A stretch of 64,000 nt of DNA from WHSO01 sp050485485 (GTDB lineage Bacteria; Pseudomonadota; Alphaproteobacteria; SMXQ01). Positions 9,773-18,856 of this stretch are shown piece after piece (the stretch's first letter is position 1; every line of letters begins with the position of its first letter). Both the position numbers and the translations under genes were made by a program. The stretch spans positions 54,126 to 118,125 of the forward strand of contig JBJHBM010000003.1 in assembly GCA_050485485.1 (NCBI GenBank), written 5' to 3'. The notes under the pieces are model-generated. The model was not told where the DNA came from, did not search any database, and worked only from the letters and a program-made list of their open reading frames with translations.

Positions 9773-10804
9773 ATGACTCCGAGCCCCGACCAGCTACCGC
9801 TCGCGCTCACCATGGGCGAGCCCGCCGGAATCGGGGCCGAGATCGCGCTCAAGGCCTGGGCCGCGCGCGGGCGCGGCGGCGCGGGCGGGCCGTTCTTCAT
9901 GATCGCCGATCCCGACTGGCTCGCGCGCGAATCCCGCGCCCTCGGGCTCGACGTGCCGGTCCGCACGGTCGCGGCGCCCGAGGAGGCGCCCGGCGCCTTC
10001 GCCGAGGCCCTTCCCGTGCTGCCGGTTGCGCTTGCGCGTCCGCCGGTGGCTGGCCGCCCGGACCCCGCCAATGCGCCCGCCGTGATCGCGGCCATCGCCA
10101 CGGCCGTGGACCTGGCCCGCACGGGCTACGCCGCCGCCGTCGTCACCAACCCGATCCACAAGAAGGTGCTGCAGGAGGCCGGTTTTCCGCATCCGGGCCA
10201 TACCGAGTACCTGGGCGAGCTCACCGGCACCGCGCGCCCGGTGATGATGCTGGCCTGTCCCGGCCTGCGCGTCGTGCCGGTCACGGTGCACCTGCCGCTG
10301 CGCGCCGCCATCGCGGCGCTGTCCATCGAGCTGATCGTCGGAGCCGCGGAGGTCACGGCCCTGGCGCTGCGGCGCGACTTCGGCATCGCGATGCCGCGCC
10401 TCGCGGTCGCCGCGCTCAACCCGCACGCGGGCGAAGACGGGATGATGGGCCGCGAGGACGCCGACCTGATCGCGCCGGCGGTGGCGCGCCTCAAGGCCGC
10501 CGGCATCGCGGCCTTCGGTCCCGCCCCGGCCGACAGCCTGTTCCACGCGCGGGCGCGGGAGACCTACGACGCCGCGATCTGCATGTATCACGACCAGGCC
10601 CTGATCCCGCTCAAGACGGTCGATTTCGACGCCGGCGTGGACGTGACGCTCGGCCTTCCGGTGGTGCGCACCTCGCCCGACCACGGCACCGCCTTCGAGA
10701 TCGCGGGGCATGGCGTCGCGCGCGAATCGAGCCTGGTCGCCGCCCTGGCCATGGCGCGCGGGATCGCCGCCCGGCGTGCCCGCGCCGACGCCGCCGTTGG
10801 CTGA
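9773..10804 (+). CDS. pdxA: 4-hydroxythreonine-4-phosphate dehydrogenase
   Basis: 343 residues, NAD-dependent enzyme of the DXP-dependent vitamin B6 route. The N-terminal LALTMGEPAGIG loop, the metal-binding histidines in GHTEYLGELTG and LNPHAGEDGMMGRED, and CMYHDQALIPLKTVDFD with DHGTAFEIAG are all present. The ATG at 9773 has an upstream purine-rich GGAAAGGAAG. It overlaps rsmA at its 3' end if rsmA starts at TTG 10797. The order surA-pdxA-rsmA is old and widely conserved in Proteobacteria. Confidence 0.96.
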   Translation: MTPSPDQLPLALTMGEPAGIGAEIALKAWAARGRGGAGGPFFMIADPDWLARESRALGLDVPVRTVAAPEEAPGAFAEALPVLPVALARPPVAGRPDPANAPAVIAAIATAVDLARTGYAAAVVTNPIHKKVLQEAGFPHPGHTEYLGELTGTARPVMMLACPGLRVVPVTVHLPLRAAIAALSIELIVGAAEVTALALRRDFGIAMPRLAVAALNPHAGEDGMMGREDADLIAPAVARLKAAGIAAFGPAPADSLFHARARETYDAAICMYHDQALIPLKTVDFDAGVDVTLGLPVVRTSPDHGTAFEIAGHGVARESSLVAALAMARGIAARRARADAAVG

Positions 10805-11702
10805 CGCCGGCACGACGGACGCCGCGGCCGCCGTCGCCGCCCTGCCCCCGCTGCGCGCGGTGATCGCGGCGCACGGCCTCGCCGCACGCAAGGGCCTCGG
10901 CCAGCATTTCCTGCTCGACCTCAACCTCACGGCGCGGATCGCGCGCGCGGCCGGCGGCATCGAGGGCGCCACCGTGATCGAGGTCGGCCCCGGCCCGGGG
11001 GGGCTCACCCGCGCGCTGGTGGCGGGCGGAGCCGCGCGCATCGTCGCGATCGAGAAGGATCCGCGCTGCCGCGACGCGCTGGCGCCGCTGGTCGCCGCGG
11101 CGGGCGGACGCCTCGCCGTGATCGGGGCCGACGCGGTCGAGGCCGACGAGGCGGCGCTGGTCGTCGCCGCCGGCGGCGCGGCCCATGGCATCCATATCGT
11201 CGCCAACCTGCCCTACAACGTCTCGACCGTTCTGGTCGCAAAGTGGCTGTCCCAGATCGCGGCGGCGCCCACCCGCTATGCCCGGCTCGTCCTCCTGCTG
11301 CAGAAGGAGGTCGCCGACCGGCTGGTGGCGCGCCCGCGCACCAAGGCCTACGGACGCCTTTCGGTGATGTGCCAGTGGCTCACGGAGGCGGTGCCCTGCT
11401 TCGACATCGGCGCGCGCGCCTTCACACCGCCGCCCAAGGTCGAGTCGACCGTGGTGCGGCTGGTCCCGCGTGCCGCGCCGCTGGCGTCCGCGCGGTTCGA
11501 GGCGATGGAGACGGTGGTGCGGGCGGCCTTCGGCCAGCGCCGCAAGATGCTGCGTGCCGGGCTCCGTCAGCTCGCGGGGGCGAACGCCGAGGCGTTGCTC
11601 GGCGCCGCCGGCATCCGGCCCGAGGCGCGGGCCGAGGAGCTGTCGGTCGAAGCCTTCGCCGCGCTGGCGCGGGCCTGGGACGACCGCACGGCGGGGCGCT
11701 AG
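10797..11702 (+). CDS. rsmA: 16S rRNA dimethyladenosine transferase
   Basis: RsmA (KsgA) dimethylates two adjacent adenines in helix 45 of 16S rRNA late in 30S assembly. The SAM site EVGPGPGGLTRAL, the acidic EKD strand end and the catalytic NLPYNVST motif are clear. No ATG lies at the expected place; TTG 10797, overlapping the pdxA stop (TTGGCTGA), gives 301 residues with LPPLRAVIAAHGL before RKGLGQHFLLD as in relatives. GTG 10860 would be a shorter option, and ATG 10710 lies implausibly deep in pdxA. Start uncertain, identity firm. Confidence 0.9.
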   Translation: MADAGTTDAAAAVAALPPLRAVIAAHGLAARKGLGQHFLLDLNLTARIARAAGGIEGATVIEVGPGPGGLTRALVAGGAARIVAIEKDPRCRDALAPLVAAAGGRLAVIGADAVEADEAALVVAAGGAAHGIHIVANLPYNVSTVLVAKWLSQIAAAPTRYARLVLLLQKEVADRLVARPRTKAYGRLSVMCQWLTEAVPCFDIGARAFTPPPKVESTVVRLVPRAAPLASARFEAMETVVRAAFGQRRKMLRAGLRQLAGANAEALLGAAGIRPEARAEELSVEAFAALARAWDDRTAGR

Positions 11703-11706
11703 GCCG

Positions 11707-12372
11707 CTACTGCCCCTCGCGCAGGGCCTTCACGAAATCGCCGAGGCCGACCAGGCGCTCCTGCCTGAGTCGCTCGGCGGTGAGGATCGCCTGCACCTCG
11801 GCGACGCTCTGCTCGAGGTCGCGGTTGACGATGATGTAGTCATACTCGCGGTAATGGCTCACCTCGTCGGCGGCCTTGGCCATGCGGCTCGCCACCACCT
11901 CGGCGCTGTCCTGGGCGCGGGTGGTGAGGCGGCGCTCCAGTTCGCGCGTGGACGGCGGCAGGATGAACACGGTCACCGCGTCGGAGCGCGCGTTCTCCGT
12001 CACCTGCTGGGTACCCTGCCAGTCGATGTCGAACAGCACGTCGCGCCCGGCGGCGAGTGCGTCCTCCACCGGCTTGCGCGGGGTGCCGTAGTAGTTGCCG
12101 AACACCTTGGCGTGCTCCAGGAACTCGCGCCGGTTGACCATCAGGTTGAACGCGGTGGGATCGACGAAATGGTAGTCCACGCCCTCGACCTCGCCCGGCC
12201 GCTTGTGGCGCGTGGTGGCGGACACCGACATCTCGAGATTGGCATCGCGCTCCAGCAGCAGGCGCGAAATCGTGGTCTTGCCCGCCCCGGAGGGCGAGGA
12301 CAGGATCAGCATGAGCCCGCGCCGGCGGATTCCCACGCCTTCCATCACGTCGCCGCGTCCCGCCTTCGCCAT
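11707..12372 (-). CDS. gmk: Guanylate kinase
   Basis: 221 residues. It phosphorylates GMP to GDP. The P-loop reads SSPSGAGKTTISR, followed by SVSATTRHKRPGEVEGVDYHF, the GMP-binding region, and DIDWQGTQQV, all in family order. The ATG at 12372 sits 4 bases past the yicC stop; shorter starts (12345, or the M before LILSSPSG) are possible because the first 20 residues are not conserved. yicC-gmk order is standard and the two are probably transcribed from the promoter upstream of yicC. It is convergent with rsmA. Confidence 0.95.
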   Translation of the reverse strand: MAKAGRGDVMEGVGIRRRGLMLILSSPSGAGKTTISRLLLERDANLEMSVSATTRHKRPGEVEGVDYHFVDPTAFNLMVNRREFLEHAKVFGNYYGTPRKPVEDALAAGRDVLFDIDWQGTQQVTENARSDAVTVFILPPSTRELERRLTTRAQDSAEVVASRMAKAADEVSHYREYDYIIVNRDLEQSVAEVQAILTAERLRQERLVGLGDFVKALREGQ

Positions 12373-12376
12373 AGCC

Positions 12377-13264
12377 CTACTCGATGTTCTGGACCTGCTC
12401 GCGGAACTGCTCGATGGCGGCCTTGAGCGCGAGCCCGGTGCGGGTCAGCTCCAGGTCCTGGGACTTGGAGCACAGGGTATTGGCCTCACGGTTGAACTCC
12501 TGCGACAGGAAATCGAGGCGGCGGCCAACCGCGCCGCCCGCGCCGATCAGCTCCAGCGCCTGGGCCACATGGGCGTCGAGCCGGTCGATCTCCTCGCGCA
12601 CGTCGGCCTTGCCGACCATCAGCGCGATCTCCTGGGCGAGGCGCTCCTCGGCGAGCGGCGCGGCGCCCGCCAGCAGTTCGGCGACCTGGCCGGTGACGCG
12701 GGCCCGGATCGCCTCGGGCTGGCTCGCGGCGAGGGCGCGCGCGCGCGCGGCGAGCGCGGCGATCTCCTCCACCAGCCCACGCAGCACCGTCTCGAGCCGG
12801 GCGCCCTCGGCGGCGCGTGCGGCCTCCACCTGGACCAGCGCGCGGTCGAGGCTCGCGGCCATCGCCGTCTCGCGGGCGTTGCGCTCGGCGTCGTCGTCGG
12901 CGGTCTCCTCCGGCTCCAGCACGCCCCTCAGGCGCAGCAGCCCCTCGGCGGCGGGCGGGGCGCCGCCAGTGCGCGCGCGGATCGCCTCGGCCAGCGCCAG
13001 GACGCGCTCGAGCAGCGGCTCGTTGAGCCGGTAGCCGGTGAGGCCGGGCGTGCGCGTCAGGTTGAAGGAGACGTTGAAGCTGCCACGCTTGAAACGCTTG
13101 CCGAGCCGGTCGCGGACCGTGATCTCGAAGGATTCGTGGCCGGGCGCCATCCGCACCCGGATGTCGAGGCCGCGGTTGTTGACGCTGCGCACCTCCCAGC
13201 GCCACGCGAACTCGCCATGCTCGCCTTCCTCACGCGCGAAACCGGTCATGCTGGCGATACTCAC
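12377..13264 (-). CDS. yicC: YicC family endoribonuclease-type protein
   Basis: 295 residues from GTG 13264, giving SIASMTGFAREEG as in most family members (ATG 13249 would start at MTGFAR). The N-terminal YicC domain (SVNNRGLDIRVRM, about 25-40) and the C-terminal DUF1732 domain (VGRRLDFLSQEFNREANTL) are both present. YicC proteins have been reported to act on small RNAs as endoribonucleases in E. coli; whether this one does is inference. An AAAGGGGG purine run precedes the GTG start. It shares its operon with gmk. Confidence 0.9.
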   Translation of the reverse strand: MSIASMTGFAREEGEHGEFAWRWEVRSVNNRGLDIRVRMAPGHESFEITVRDRLGKRFKRGSFNVSFNLTRTPGLTGYRLNEPLLERVLALAEAIRARTGGAPPAAEGLLRLRGVLEPEETADDDAERNARETAMAASLDRALVQVEAARAAEGARLETVLRGLVEEIAALAARARALAASQPEAIRARVTGQVAELLAGAAPLAEERLAQEIALMVGKADVREEIDRLDAHVAQALELIGAGGAVGRRLDFLSQEFNREANTLCSKSQDLELTRTGLALKAAIEQFREQVQNIE

Positions 13265-13310
13265 GAGACGCGCGCCCCCTTTGATCTGGTAGGTTCCCAA
13301 AAGCTGCGCC

Positions 13311-13340
13311 ACTATATCCTGTGGATACGAGCCCGAACAA
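13311..13340 (-). promoter_or_regulatory. Probable promoter of yicC-gmk
   Basis: On the minus strand TTGTTC (13340-13335) and TATAGT (13316-13311) are 18 bases apart. TATAGT matches five of six consensus positions. The predicted start near 13304 leaves a 40-base leader to the GTG of yicC. It also lies in the divergent gap before the short-chain dehydrogenase, for which no comparable promoter was found. Confidence 0.5.
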
Positions 13341-13361
13341 GCCGCCCGTGCCGGAGGCCCC

Positions 13362-14183
13362 ATGAGACCCGCCGAGCCCCGCAGCATCCTCATCACCGGC
13401 GCCTCCTCCGGGATCGGCGCGGCGCTCGCCGCGGCCTATGCGGCACCGGGGACGACGCTCCATCTCGGCGGGCGCGACGCCGGGCGGCTCGACGCGGTGG
13501 CGGCGCGGTGCCGCACGGCCGGCGCCACGGCGGCGACCCGCCTCGTCGACGTCACCGACCGGGCAGCAATGGCGGACTGGATCGCCGCCGCGTTCGACAG
13601 CGCGCCACCCGACCTCGTGATCGCCAATGCCGGCATCTCGGGCGGCACCGGCGGCGGGTCCGGCGACGGCGCCCCGCCGCCCTGCGAGCCGCAGGCGCTG
13701 GTCGAGCGCATCTTCGCCGTCAACGTCGGCGGCGCCGTCAACACGGTGCTGCCCGCTGTCGAACTGATGCGCGCGCGCGCCCCCCGCGCCGACGGGCTGC
13801 GCGGTCAGATCGCCGTGATGAGCTCGCTCGCGGGCTTCCGCGGCCTGCCGGGCGCGCCCGCCTACGCGGCCAGCAAGGCCGCCGTGCGCTCGTTCGGCGA
13901 AGGGCTGCGCGGGCGCGCCGCCGCGCACGGCATCCGCGTCTCGGTGATCTGCCCGGGCTTCGTCCGCAGCCCGATGACCGACGTGAATCCCTATCCCATG
14001 CCGTTCCTGATGACGGCGGAGCGGGCCGCCGCCATCATCCGGCGCGGGCTCGCGCGCGACCGCGCGCGCATCGCCTTCCCGTGGCGGCTGTGGGCGCTGG
14101 TCTGGCTGCTCACGGCGCTGCCCGCCGGGCTCACCGACCCGCTGTTCGCGCGCATGCCCGCGAAGCCGCCCGCGGACGGCTAG
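13362..14183 (+). CDS. Short-chain dehydrogenase/reductase
   Basis: 273 residues with the classical SDR fold: nucleotide loop ITGASSGIGAAL (about 11-22), NAG at IANAGISGG, catalytic S in VMSSLAG and Y-x3-K in YAASKAAV. The loop TGASSGIG and GGRDAGRL suggest NADP preference, but that is inference. The C-terminal RIAFPWRLWALVWLLTALP segment is hydrophobic and could sit on the membrane, as in the group of SDRs often annotated as general oxidoreductases. GGAGG lies about 5 bases before the ATG. Substrate unknown; convergent with mltG. Confidence 0.85.
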   Translation: MRPAEPRSILITGASSGIGAALAAAYAAPGTTLHLGGRDAGRLDAVAARCRTAGATAATRLVDVTDRAAMADWIAAAFDSAPPDLVIANAGISGGTGGGSGDGAPPPCEPQALVERIFAVNVGGAVNTVLPAVELMRARAPRADGLRGQIAVMSSLAGFRGLPGAPAYAASKAAVRSFGEGLRGRAAAHGIRVSVICPGFVRSPMTDVNPYPMPFLMTAERAAAIIRRGLARDRARIAFPWRLWALVWLLTALPAGLTDPLFARMPAKPPADG

Positions 14184-14192
14184 GCGAAGCGG

Positions 14193-15197
14193 TCAGTTCC
14201 CTGCCGGCGGCGCGGCGCCGTCGCGCAACTGTCGCCAGCGGCGGACATTGCGGTTGTGCTCCTCGAGCGTGCGCGCGAAGGCGTGGCCCCCGGTGCCGTC
14301 GGCGACGAAGTAGAACGCGTCGGTCGCGGCCGGCGCCAGCACCGCGCGCAAAGCGGCGAGGCCGGGATTGGCGATCGGCTCCGGCGGCAGCCCGCGGTTG
14401 AGATAAGTGTTGTAGGGGCCGGGCGACTCGAGGTCGCGGCGCGTGAGCGCGCGGCCGAGCACGCTCCCCGGAAGGCCCTCCGCGCGGGCGACGCCGTAGG
14501 CCACCGTCGGGTCCGACTGCAGCGGCATGCCGCGCGCGAGCCGGTTGTAGAACACGCCGGCCACCAGCGCGCGCTCGTCGTCGCGCCCGGTCTCGCGCTC
14601 GACGACCGAGGCGAGGATCACCGCCTCGCGCGGGCTCGCGAGCGGGAGATCGGGCGCGCGCTGCGGCCACAGGCGCGTCACGGCCTCGGTCATGGCGGCC
14701 TCCATGCGCGCCACCATCCCGGTGCGCGAATCGCCCCACGAGTAATGGTAGGTGTCGGGCAGCAGCCGGCCTTCGTCGGGAAGCGGCCCGACGGTGCCGT
14801 CGAGCCCGTAGGCCGCCGTCACGAGATCGAGCACCTGGGCCGAGGTCAGCCCTTCCGGCACCGTCAGGCGGCGCACGTAGGTGCGGCCCGCGCGCAGGAT
14901 CTCCATGACCTCGCGCGCGCTGGCGCGGCCCGGGAACTCGTACTCGCCCGCGCGCAGGGCGGGCGCCGCGCCGGCGAGCCGCACGCCCGCCTCGAACACC
15001 GCCGCCGAGCGCACCACCTCGTGGCGCGCGAGCAGCTCGGCGATGGCCGAGACGCCGGCGCCCTTCGGCACCACCACGAGCGAGGGGCCGGCGAGCGGGC
15101 CGGCGCGGTCGAACTGCTGGTAGAGGAAGCCGAGGCCGAGCACGGCAAGGGCGGTAAGGGCCGCGACGGCAATGGCGAGCACGCGCAGGAGCGCCAT
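14193..15197 (-). CDS. mltG: Endolytic murein transglycosylase MltG
   Basis: 334 residues. One N-terminal membrane helix (about 5-25) anchors a periplasmic YceG domain; a LysM-like part (GAGVSAIAELLARHEVVRS) comes first and the catalytic glutamate lies in ASVVERETGRDDER. MltG cuts nascent glycan strands and is thought to set strand ends. C-terminal DAFYFVADGTGGHAFARTLEEHN is a family hallmark. It lies 12 bases after fabF, the usual order in alphaproteobacteria, so cell-wall and fatty-acid synthesis share a transcript. Confidence 0.94.
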   Translation of the reverse strand: MALLRVLAIAVAALTALAVLGLGFLYQQFDRAGPLAGPSLVVVPKGAGVSAIAELLARHEVVRSAAVFEAGVRLAGAAPALRAGEYEFPGRASAREVMEILRAGRTYVRRLTVPEGLTSAQVLDLVTAAYGLDGTVGPLPDEGRLLPDTYHYSWGDSRTGMVARMEAAMTEAVTRLWPQRAPDLPLASPREAVILASVVERETGRDDERALVAGVFYNRLARGMPLQSDPTVAYGVARAEGLPGSVLGRALTRRDLESPGPYNTYLNRGLPPEPIANPGLAALRAVLAPAATDAFYFVADGTGGHAFARTLEEHNRNVRRWRQLRDGAAPPAGN

Positions 15198-15209
15198 CGA
15201 CCGGGCGCC

Positions 15210-16475
15210 TCAGGCGACGGCGGTGAACACCAGGGACGCGTTGGTGCCGCCGAACCCGAAGGAGTTGCTGAGCGCCGCGTTGACCTTGCGCTCCTTGGCC
15301 GCGAGCGGCACGAGGTCCACGTCGGCGCATCCTTCCGACGGGTTTTCGAGGTTGAGGGTCGGCGGCAGCACCGAATCGCGGATCGCGAGCACCGAGAAGA
15401 TCGCCTCCACGCTGCCGGCGGCGCCGAGCAGGTGCCCGATCGAGGACTTGGTGGAGGACATGGAGAGCCTGCGCACGTGCTCGCCGAACAGCCGCCTGAC
15501 CGCGCCGAGCTCGATCTCGTCGCCGAGCGGGGTCGAGGTGCCGTGGGCATTGATGTAGTCCACCTCCTCGCGCGCGATCCCGGCGCGCTTGAGCGCGGCC
15601 GTCATGGCGCGGAAGCCGCCGTCGCCGTCGGCGGCCGGCGCGGTGACGTGGTAGGCGTCGCCCGACAGGCCGTAGCCCGAGACCTCGGCATAGATCTTGG
15701 CACCGCGCTTCTTCGCGTGCTCGTACTCCTCGAGCACCACGACGCCCGCGCCCTCGCCCATCACGAAGCCGTCGCGGTCCTTGTCCCACGGGCGCGAGGC
15801 GCGCTCGGGGGTGTCGTTGAAGCCGGTGGAGAGCGCGCGCGCCGCGGCGAAGCCCGCAAGCCCGAGCCGGCACACCGCCGCCTCGGCGCCGCCCGCCACC
15901 ATCGCGTCGGCGTCGTCCATCTGGATCATCCGGGCGGCGTCGCCGATGGCGTGCGCGCCGGTGGCGCAGGCGGTCACGACCGAGTGGTTGGGCCCCTTGA
16001 AGCCGTAGCGGATGGAGACGTGCCCCGAGGCGAGGTTGATGAGCGCGGAGGGGATGAAGTACGGGCTGATGCGGCGCGGTCCCTTCTCCAGCAGCGACAC
16101 CGCCGCGTCGGAGATCGCGGGCAGGCCGCCGATGCCGGAGCCGATCATCACGCCGGTGCGCTCCCGGCCCTCGGCGTCGTCGGGCTTCCAGCCCGAATCC
16201 TCGACCGCCTGGACCGCCGCCGACAGCGCATAGACGATGAACGTGTCCATCTTGCGCTGCTCCTTGGGCTCGACCCAGTCGTCCGGGTTGAACAGCCCGT
16301 CCGCCGTCCCGCCGCGCGGCACCTGCCCCGCCACCTTGCACGGCAGGTCGGAGACGTCGAACGACTGGATGGCGCGCAGCCCGGACTTGCCCGCGATCAG
16401 GCGGGACCACGTCGGCTCGACCCCGCAGCCGAGCGGGGTGACGAGTCCAAGACCGGTGACGACGACACGTCTCAT
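15210..16475 (-). CDS. fabF: Beta-ketoacyl-ACP synthase II
   Basis: 421 residues, condensing enzyme that extends acyl-ACP with malonyl-ACP. The Cys-His-His triad is visible as VTACATGAH (Cys), INAHGTSTPLGD (His) and SSTKSSIGHLLGAAG (His). The N-terminus RRVVVTGLGLVTPLG is canonical, so the ATG at 16475 is secure. It lies 58 bases after acpP and just before mltG in the leftward fab operon. Confidence 0.97.
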   Translation of the reverse strand: MRRVVVTGLGLVTPLGCGVEPTWSRLIAGKSGLRAIQSFDVSDLPCKVAGQVPRGGTADGLFNPDDWVEPKEQRKMDTFIVYALSAAVQAVEDSGWKPDDAEGRERTGVMIGSGIGGLPAISDAAVSLLEKGPRRISPYFIPSALINLASGHVSIRYGFKGPNHSVVTACATGAHAIGDAARMIQMDDADAMVAGGAEAAVCRLGLAGFAAARALSTGFNDTPERASRPWDKDRDGFVMGEGAGVVVLEEYEHAKKRGAKIYAEVSGYGLSGDAYHVTAPAADGDGGFRAMTAALKRAGIAREEVDYINAHGTSTPLGDEIELGAVRRLFGEHVRRLSMSSTKSSIGHLLGAAGSVEAIFSVLAIRDSVLPPTLNLENPSEGCADVDLVPLAAKERKVNAALSNSFGFGGTNASLVFTAVA

Positions 16476-16533
16476 GATGACTTGGGCGGGAGCCTCGGAA
16501 ATCGAGGGGCGAACCCCCGGTTCGCCCCGAAGA

Positions 16534-16767
16534 TCAGCTATGCGCCTCGATATAGGCGATGGCGTCCTTCACGGTCAGGATCTTCTCGGCGGCATCGTCG
16601 GGAATTTCGCAGCCGAATTCCTCCTCGAAGGCCATGACGAGTTCGACGGTATCGAGGCTGTCCGCGCCCAGATCGTCGATGAAGCTCGCGTTCTCCGTGA
16701 CCTTCCCCTCGTCGACGCCAAGGTGCTCGACAACGATCTTGGTCACGCGGTCAGCAACATCGCTCAT
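16534..16767 (-). CDS. acpP: Acyl carrier protein
   Basis: 77 residues, acidic, with the phosphopantetheine attachment serine in GADSLDTVELVM (S36). It carries growing acyl chains for FabD, FabG and FabF encoded beside it. The residues around the DSL motif and the length match housekeeping AcpP. A 237-base gap separates it from fabG upstream, long enough for its own promoter; a TTGGAC is present there on the minus strand, but no convincing -10 follows. Confidence 0.98.
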   Translation of the reverse strand: MSDVADRVTKIVVEHLGVDEGKVTENASFIDDLGADSLDTVELVMAFEEEFGCEIPDDAAEKILTVKDAIAYIEAHS

Positions 16768-17004
16768 GTGTTCTCATTCCTCGGATTGAATGTTCCCGTC
16801 GGGACACTGTTGGCGGGATGGGTGGTGTTGTCCAACGTTTTCGTCGCCCCCAACATGTGTCGAGTCTTGCGCGGCGCCGGACCTCCGGGCCGCGAAAGTG
16901 CCCGTTGGTAACACACTTTTCCGGGCTTGGCCAGCGTCCGCGAGATTGCGTCAAGCCCCTGTAAACGCAGCGGAATACGCCCGTGCGGGCATGACGGCCA
17001 CGGG

Positions 17005-17748
17005 TCAGATCATCGCCATGCCGCCGTTGACGTGCAGCGTCTGGCCGGTGACGTAGGCCGCCTCGTCGCTCGCCAGATAGACCACGGCGGCGGCGATGTC
17101 GGCGACCTCGCCGAAGCGGCCGACCGGGACGGCGCCCAGGATGCGGCTTTTCTGCTCGTCGTTGAGGGCGTCGGTCATGGCGGTGACGATGAAGCCCGGC
17201 GCCACGCAGTTGGCGGTGATGCCGCGGCTCGCCACCTCCTGCGCGAGCGACTTGGTGAAGCCCACCAGGCCGGCCTTGGAGGCGGCGTAGTTGGCCTGGC
17301 CCGGGTTGCCGGTGGCGCCCACCACGGAGGTGATCGAGACGACGCGCCCGAAGCGCGCCCGCATCATGCCGCGCAGGCACCCGCGGGTGAGGCGGAACGC
17401 GGCGGTGAGGTTGACGTCGAGCACCGTCTGCCAGTCGTCGTCCTTCATCCGCATGAGGAGCTGATCGCGGGTGAGGCCGGCGTTGTTGACCAGGATGTCG
17501 ATGCCGCCCAGGGCGGCCTCGGCCTCGCGCACCAGCGCCTCGGCGCCCTCGGCCGCGGACAGGTCGGCCGGCACCGCGTGGGCGCGCGCGCCGAGCTCCC
17601 CCGCGAGCGCCTCGAGCGCGTCGCGGCGCGTGCCGGACAGCGCCACCGCCGCTCCGCGCCCATGGAGCGCGCGCGCGATCGCGCCGCCGATGCCGCCGCT
17701 TGCGCCCGTCACCAGCGCCTTCCTGCCTGTGAGATCGAACATGGGCAT
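17005..17748 (-). CDS. fabG: 3-oxoacyl-ACP reductase
   Basis: 247 residues, NADPH-dependent ketoreductase of fatty-acid elongation. SDR signatures: VTGASGGIGGAIA near the N-terminus, NNAGLT, catalytic S in SITSVVG and Y-x3-K in YAASKAGLVGFTKSLA. The C-terminus VTGQTLHVNGGMAMI is the FabG-type ending. Context between fabD and acpP separates it from the two other SDRs in the window. Confidence 0.97.
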   Translation of the reverse strand: MPMFDLTGRKALVTGASGGIGGAIARALHGRGAAVALSGTRRDALEALAGELGARAHAVPADLSAAEGAEALVREAEAALGGIDILVNNAGLTRDQLLMRMKDDDWQTVLDVNLTAAFRLTRGCLRGMMRARFGRVVSITSVVGATGNPGQANYAASKAGLVGFTKSLAQEVASRGITANCVAPGFIVTAMTDALNDEQKSRILGAVPVGRFGEVADIAAAVVYLASDEAAYVTGQTLHVNGGMAMI

Positions 17749-17767
17749 AGAGTCCTTTTCTTCTTCA

Positions 17768-17843
17768 CGTCATGCTCGGCGAAGGCCGAGCATCCACGAG
17801 TTTTAAAAGAACGTGGATGGTCGTGCCAAGCACGACCATGACG
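17768..17843. repeat. Dispersed palindromic repeat, GTCATG type
   Basis: A 76-base element in the fabD-fabG gap bounded by CGTCATG and CATGACG. It consists of two hairpins, CGTCATGCTCGGC...GCCGAGCATCCACG and CGTGGATGGTCGTGCC...GCACGACCATGACG, so the two halves are themselves inverted copies. Similar elements are at about 37145-37450 and 63469-63539. It is placed inside an operon, so either it is transcribed through or it modulates fabG expression. Confidence 0.85.
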
Positions 17844-17876
17844 GTCGTGTTGACGAGGGCGCGCGGAGAGCCCCCC

Positions 17877-18815
17877 TCACCCCTTCGCGAACGCCTCGAT
17901 GTCCTCGGGCCCGTTGAGGGCGAGCGCCGCGAGGTCGCCGTCGATGCGCCTGGCGAGCCCGGTCAGCACCTTGCCCGCGCCGGCCTCGACCAGCCGCTCC
18001 ACCCCTTGCGCCTTCATCCAGATGACGCTCTCGCGCCAGCGCACGGTGCCGGTGACCTGCTTCACCAGCAGCGCGCGGATCTCGTCGGGCTCGGTGACGG
18101 CCTCGGCCTTGACGTTGGCGACCACCGGCACGCGCGGGTGGCGGATCGCGGCTTCGGCCAGCGCCGCCGCCATAGCCTCCGCCGCCGGCGCCATCAGCGC
18201 GCAGTGAAACGGCGCCGAGACCGGCAGCATCACCGCGCGCCGCGCGCCCTTCCCGGTGGCGAGCGCGATGGCGCGCTCGACCGCCGCCGCGTGCCCCGAC
18301 ACCACCACCTGGCCCGGCGCGTTGTCGTTGGCGGCGGCGCAGACCTCGCCGCGCGCGGCCTCCTCGGCGATCTCCGCCACCGCCTCGTAGTCGAGGCCGA
18401 GGATCGCCGCCATCGCGCCGACGCCGACCGGGGTCGCGGCCTGCATCGCGCGCCCGCGCACCTTGAGGAGCCGCGCCGTGTCCGCGAGCGAGAGCGCACC
18501 CGCGGCACATAGCGCCGAGTATTCGCCGAGCGAGTGCCCGGCGACGAAGCGCGCCGAGGCCGCGAGATCGAATCCGCCGTCCTTTTCCAGGGTGCGCATG
18601 ACGGCCATCGACACGGCCATCAGGGCGGGCTGGGCGTTCTCGGTCAGCGTGAGTTCGTCGTCGGGACCCTGCCGCATGAGGCGCGAGAGGTTCTGCGCCA
18701 GCGCCTCGTCCACCTCCCCGAACACGTCGCGCGCGGTCGCGAACGCCTCGGCCAGCGCCTGGCCCATGCCGACCGCCTGGGATCCCTGCCCCGGAAACAC
18801 GAATGCCTGCTGCAC
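17877..18815 (-). CDS. fabD: Malonyl-CoA:ACP transacylase
   Basis: 312 residues from GTG 18815. FabD moves malonate from CoA to ACP. FVFPGQGSQAVGMG at the N-terminus, the nucleophile serine in GHSLGEYSAL, and the His of PVSAPFHCALM are present. A GGGAGA lies about 10 bases before the GTG. It is the first gene of the fab operon, with a promoter-like sequence upstream at 18857-18885 and a dispersed repeat between it and fabG. Confidence 0.97.
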   Translation of the reverse strand: MQQAFVFPGQGSQAVGMGQALAEAFATARDVFGEVDEALAQNLSRLMRQGPDDELTLTENAQPALMAVSMAVMRTLEKDGGFDLAASARFVAGHSLGEYSALCAAGALSLADTARLLKVRGRAMQAATPVGVGAMAAILGLDYEAVAEIAEEAARGEVCAAANDNAPGQVVVSGHAAAVERAIALATGKGARRAVMLPVSAPFHCALMAPAAEAMAAALAEAAIRHPRVPVVANVKAEAVTEPDEIRALLVKQVTGTVRWRESVIWMKAQGVERLVEAGAGKVLTGLARRIDGDLAALALNGPEDIEAFAKG

Positions 18816-18856
18816 GGTCCGAAATCTCCCTGTGCTGGCCTAATCAAAGCTTGCGA

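Noticed and set aside
16768..17004. A small gene or terminator in the acpP-fabG gap
   Set aside because: Only short frames without conserved features and weak five-base stems are present; TTGGAC on the minus strand lacks a good -10.
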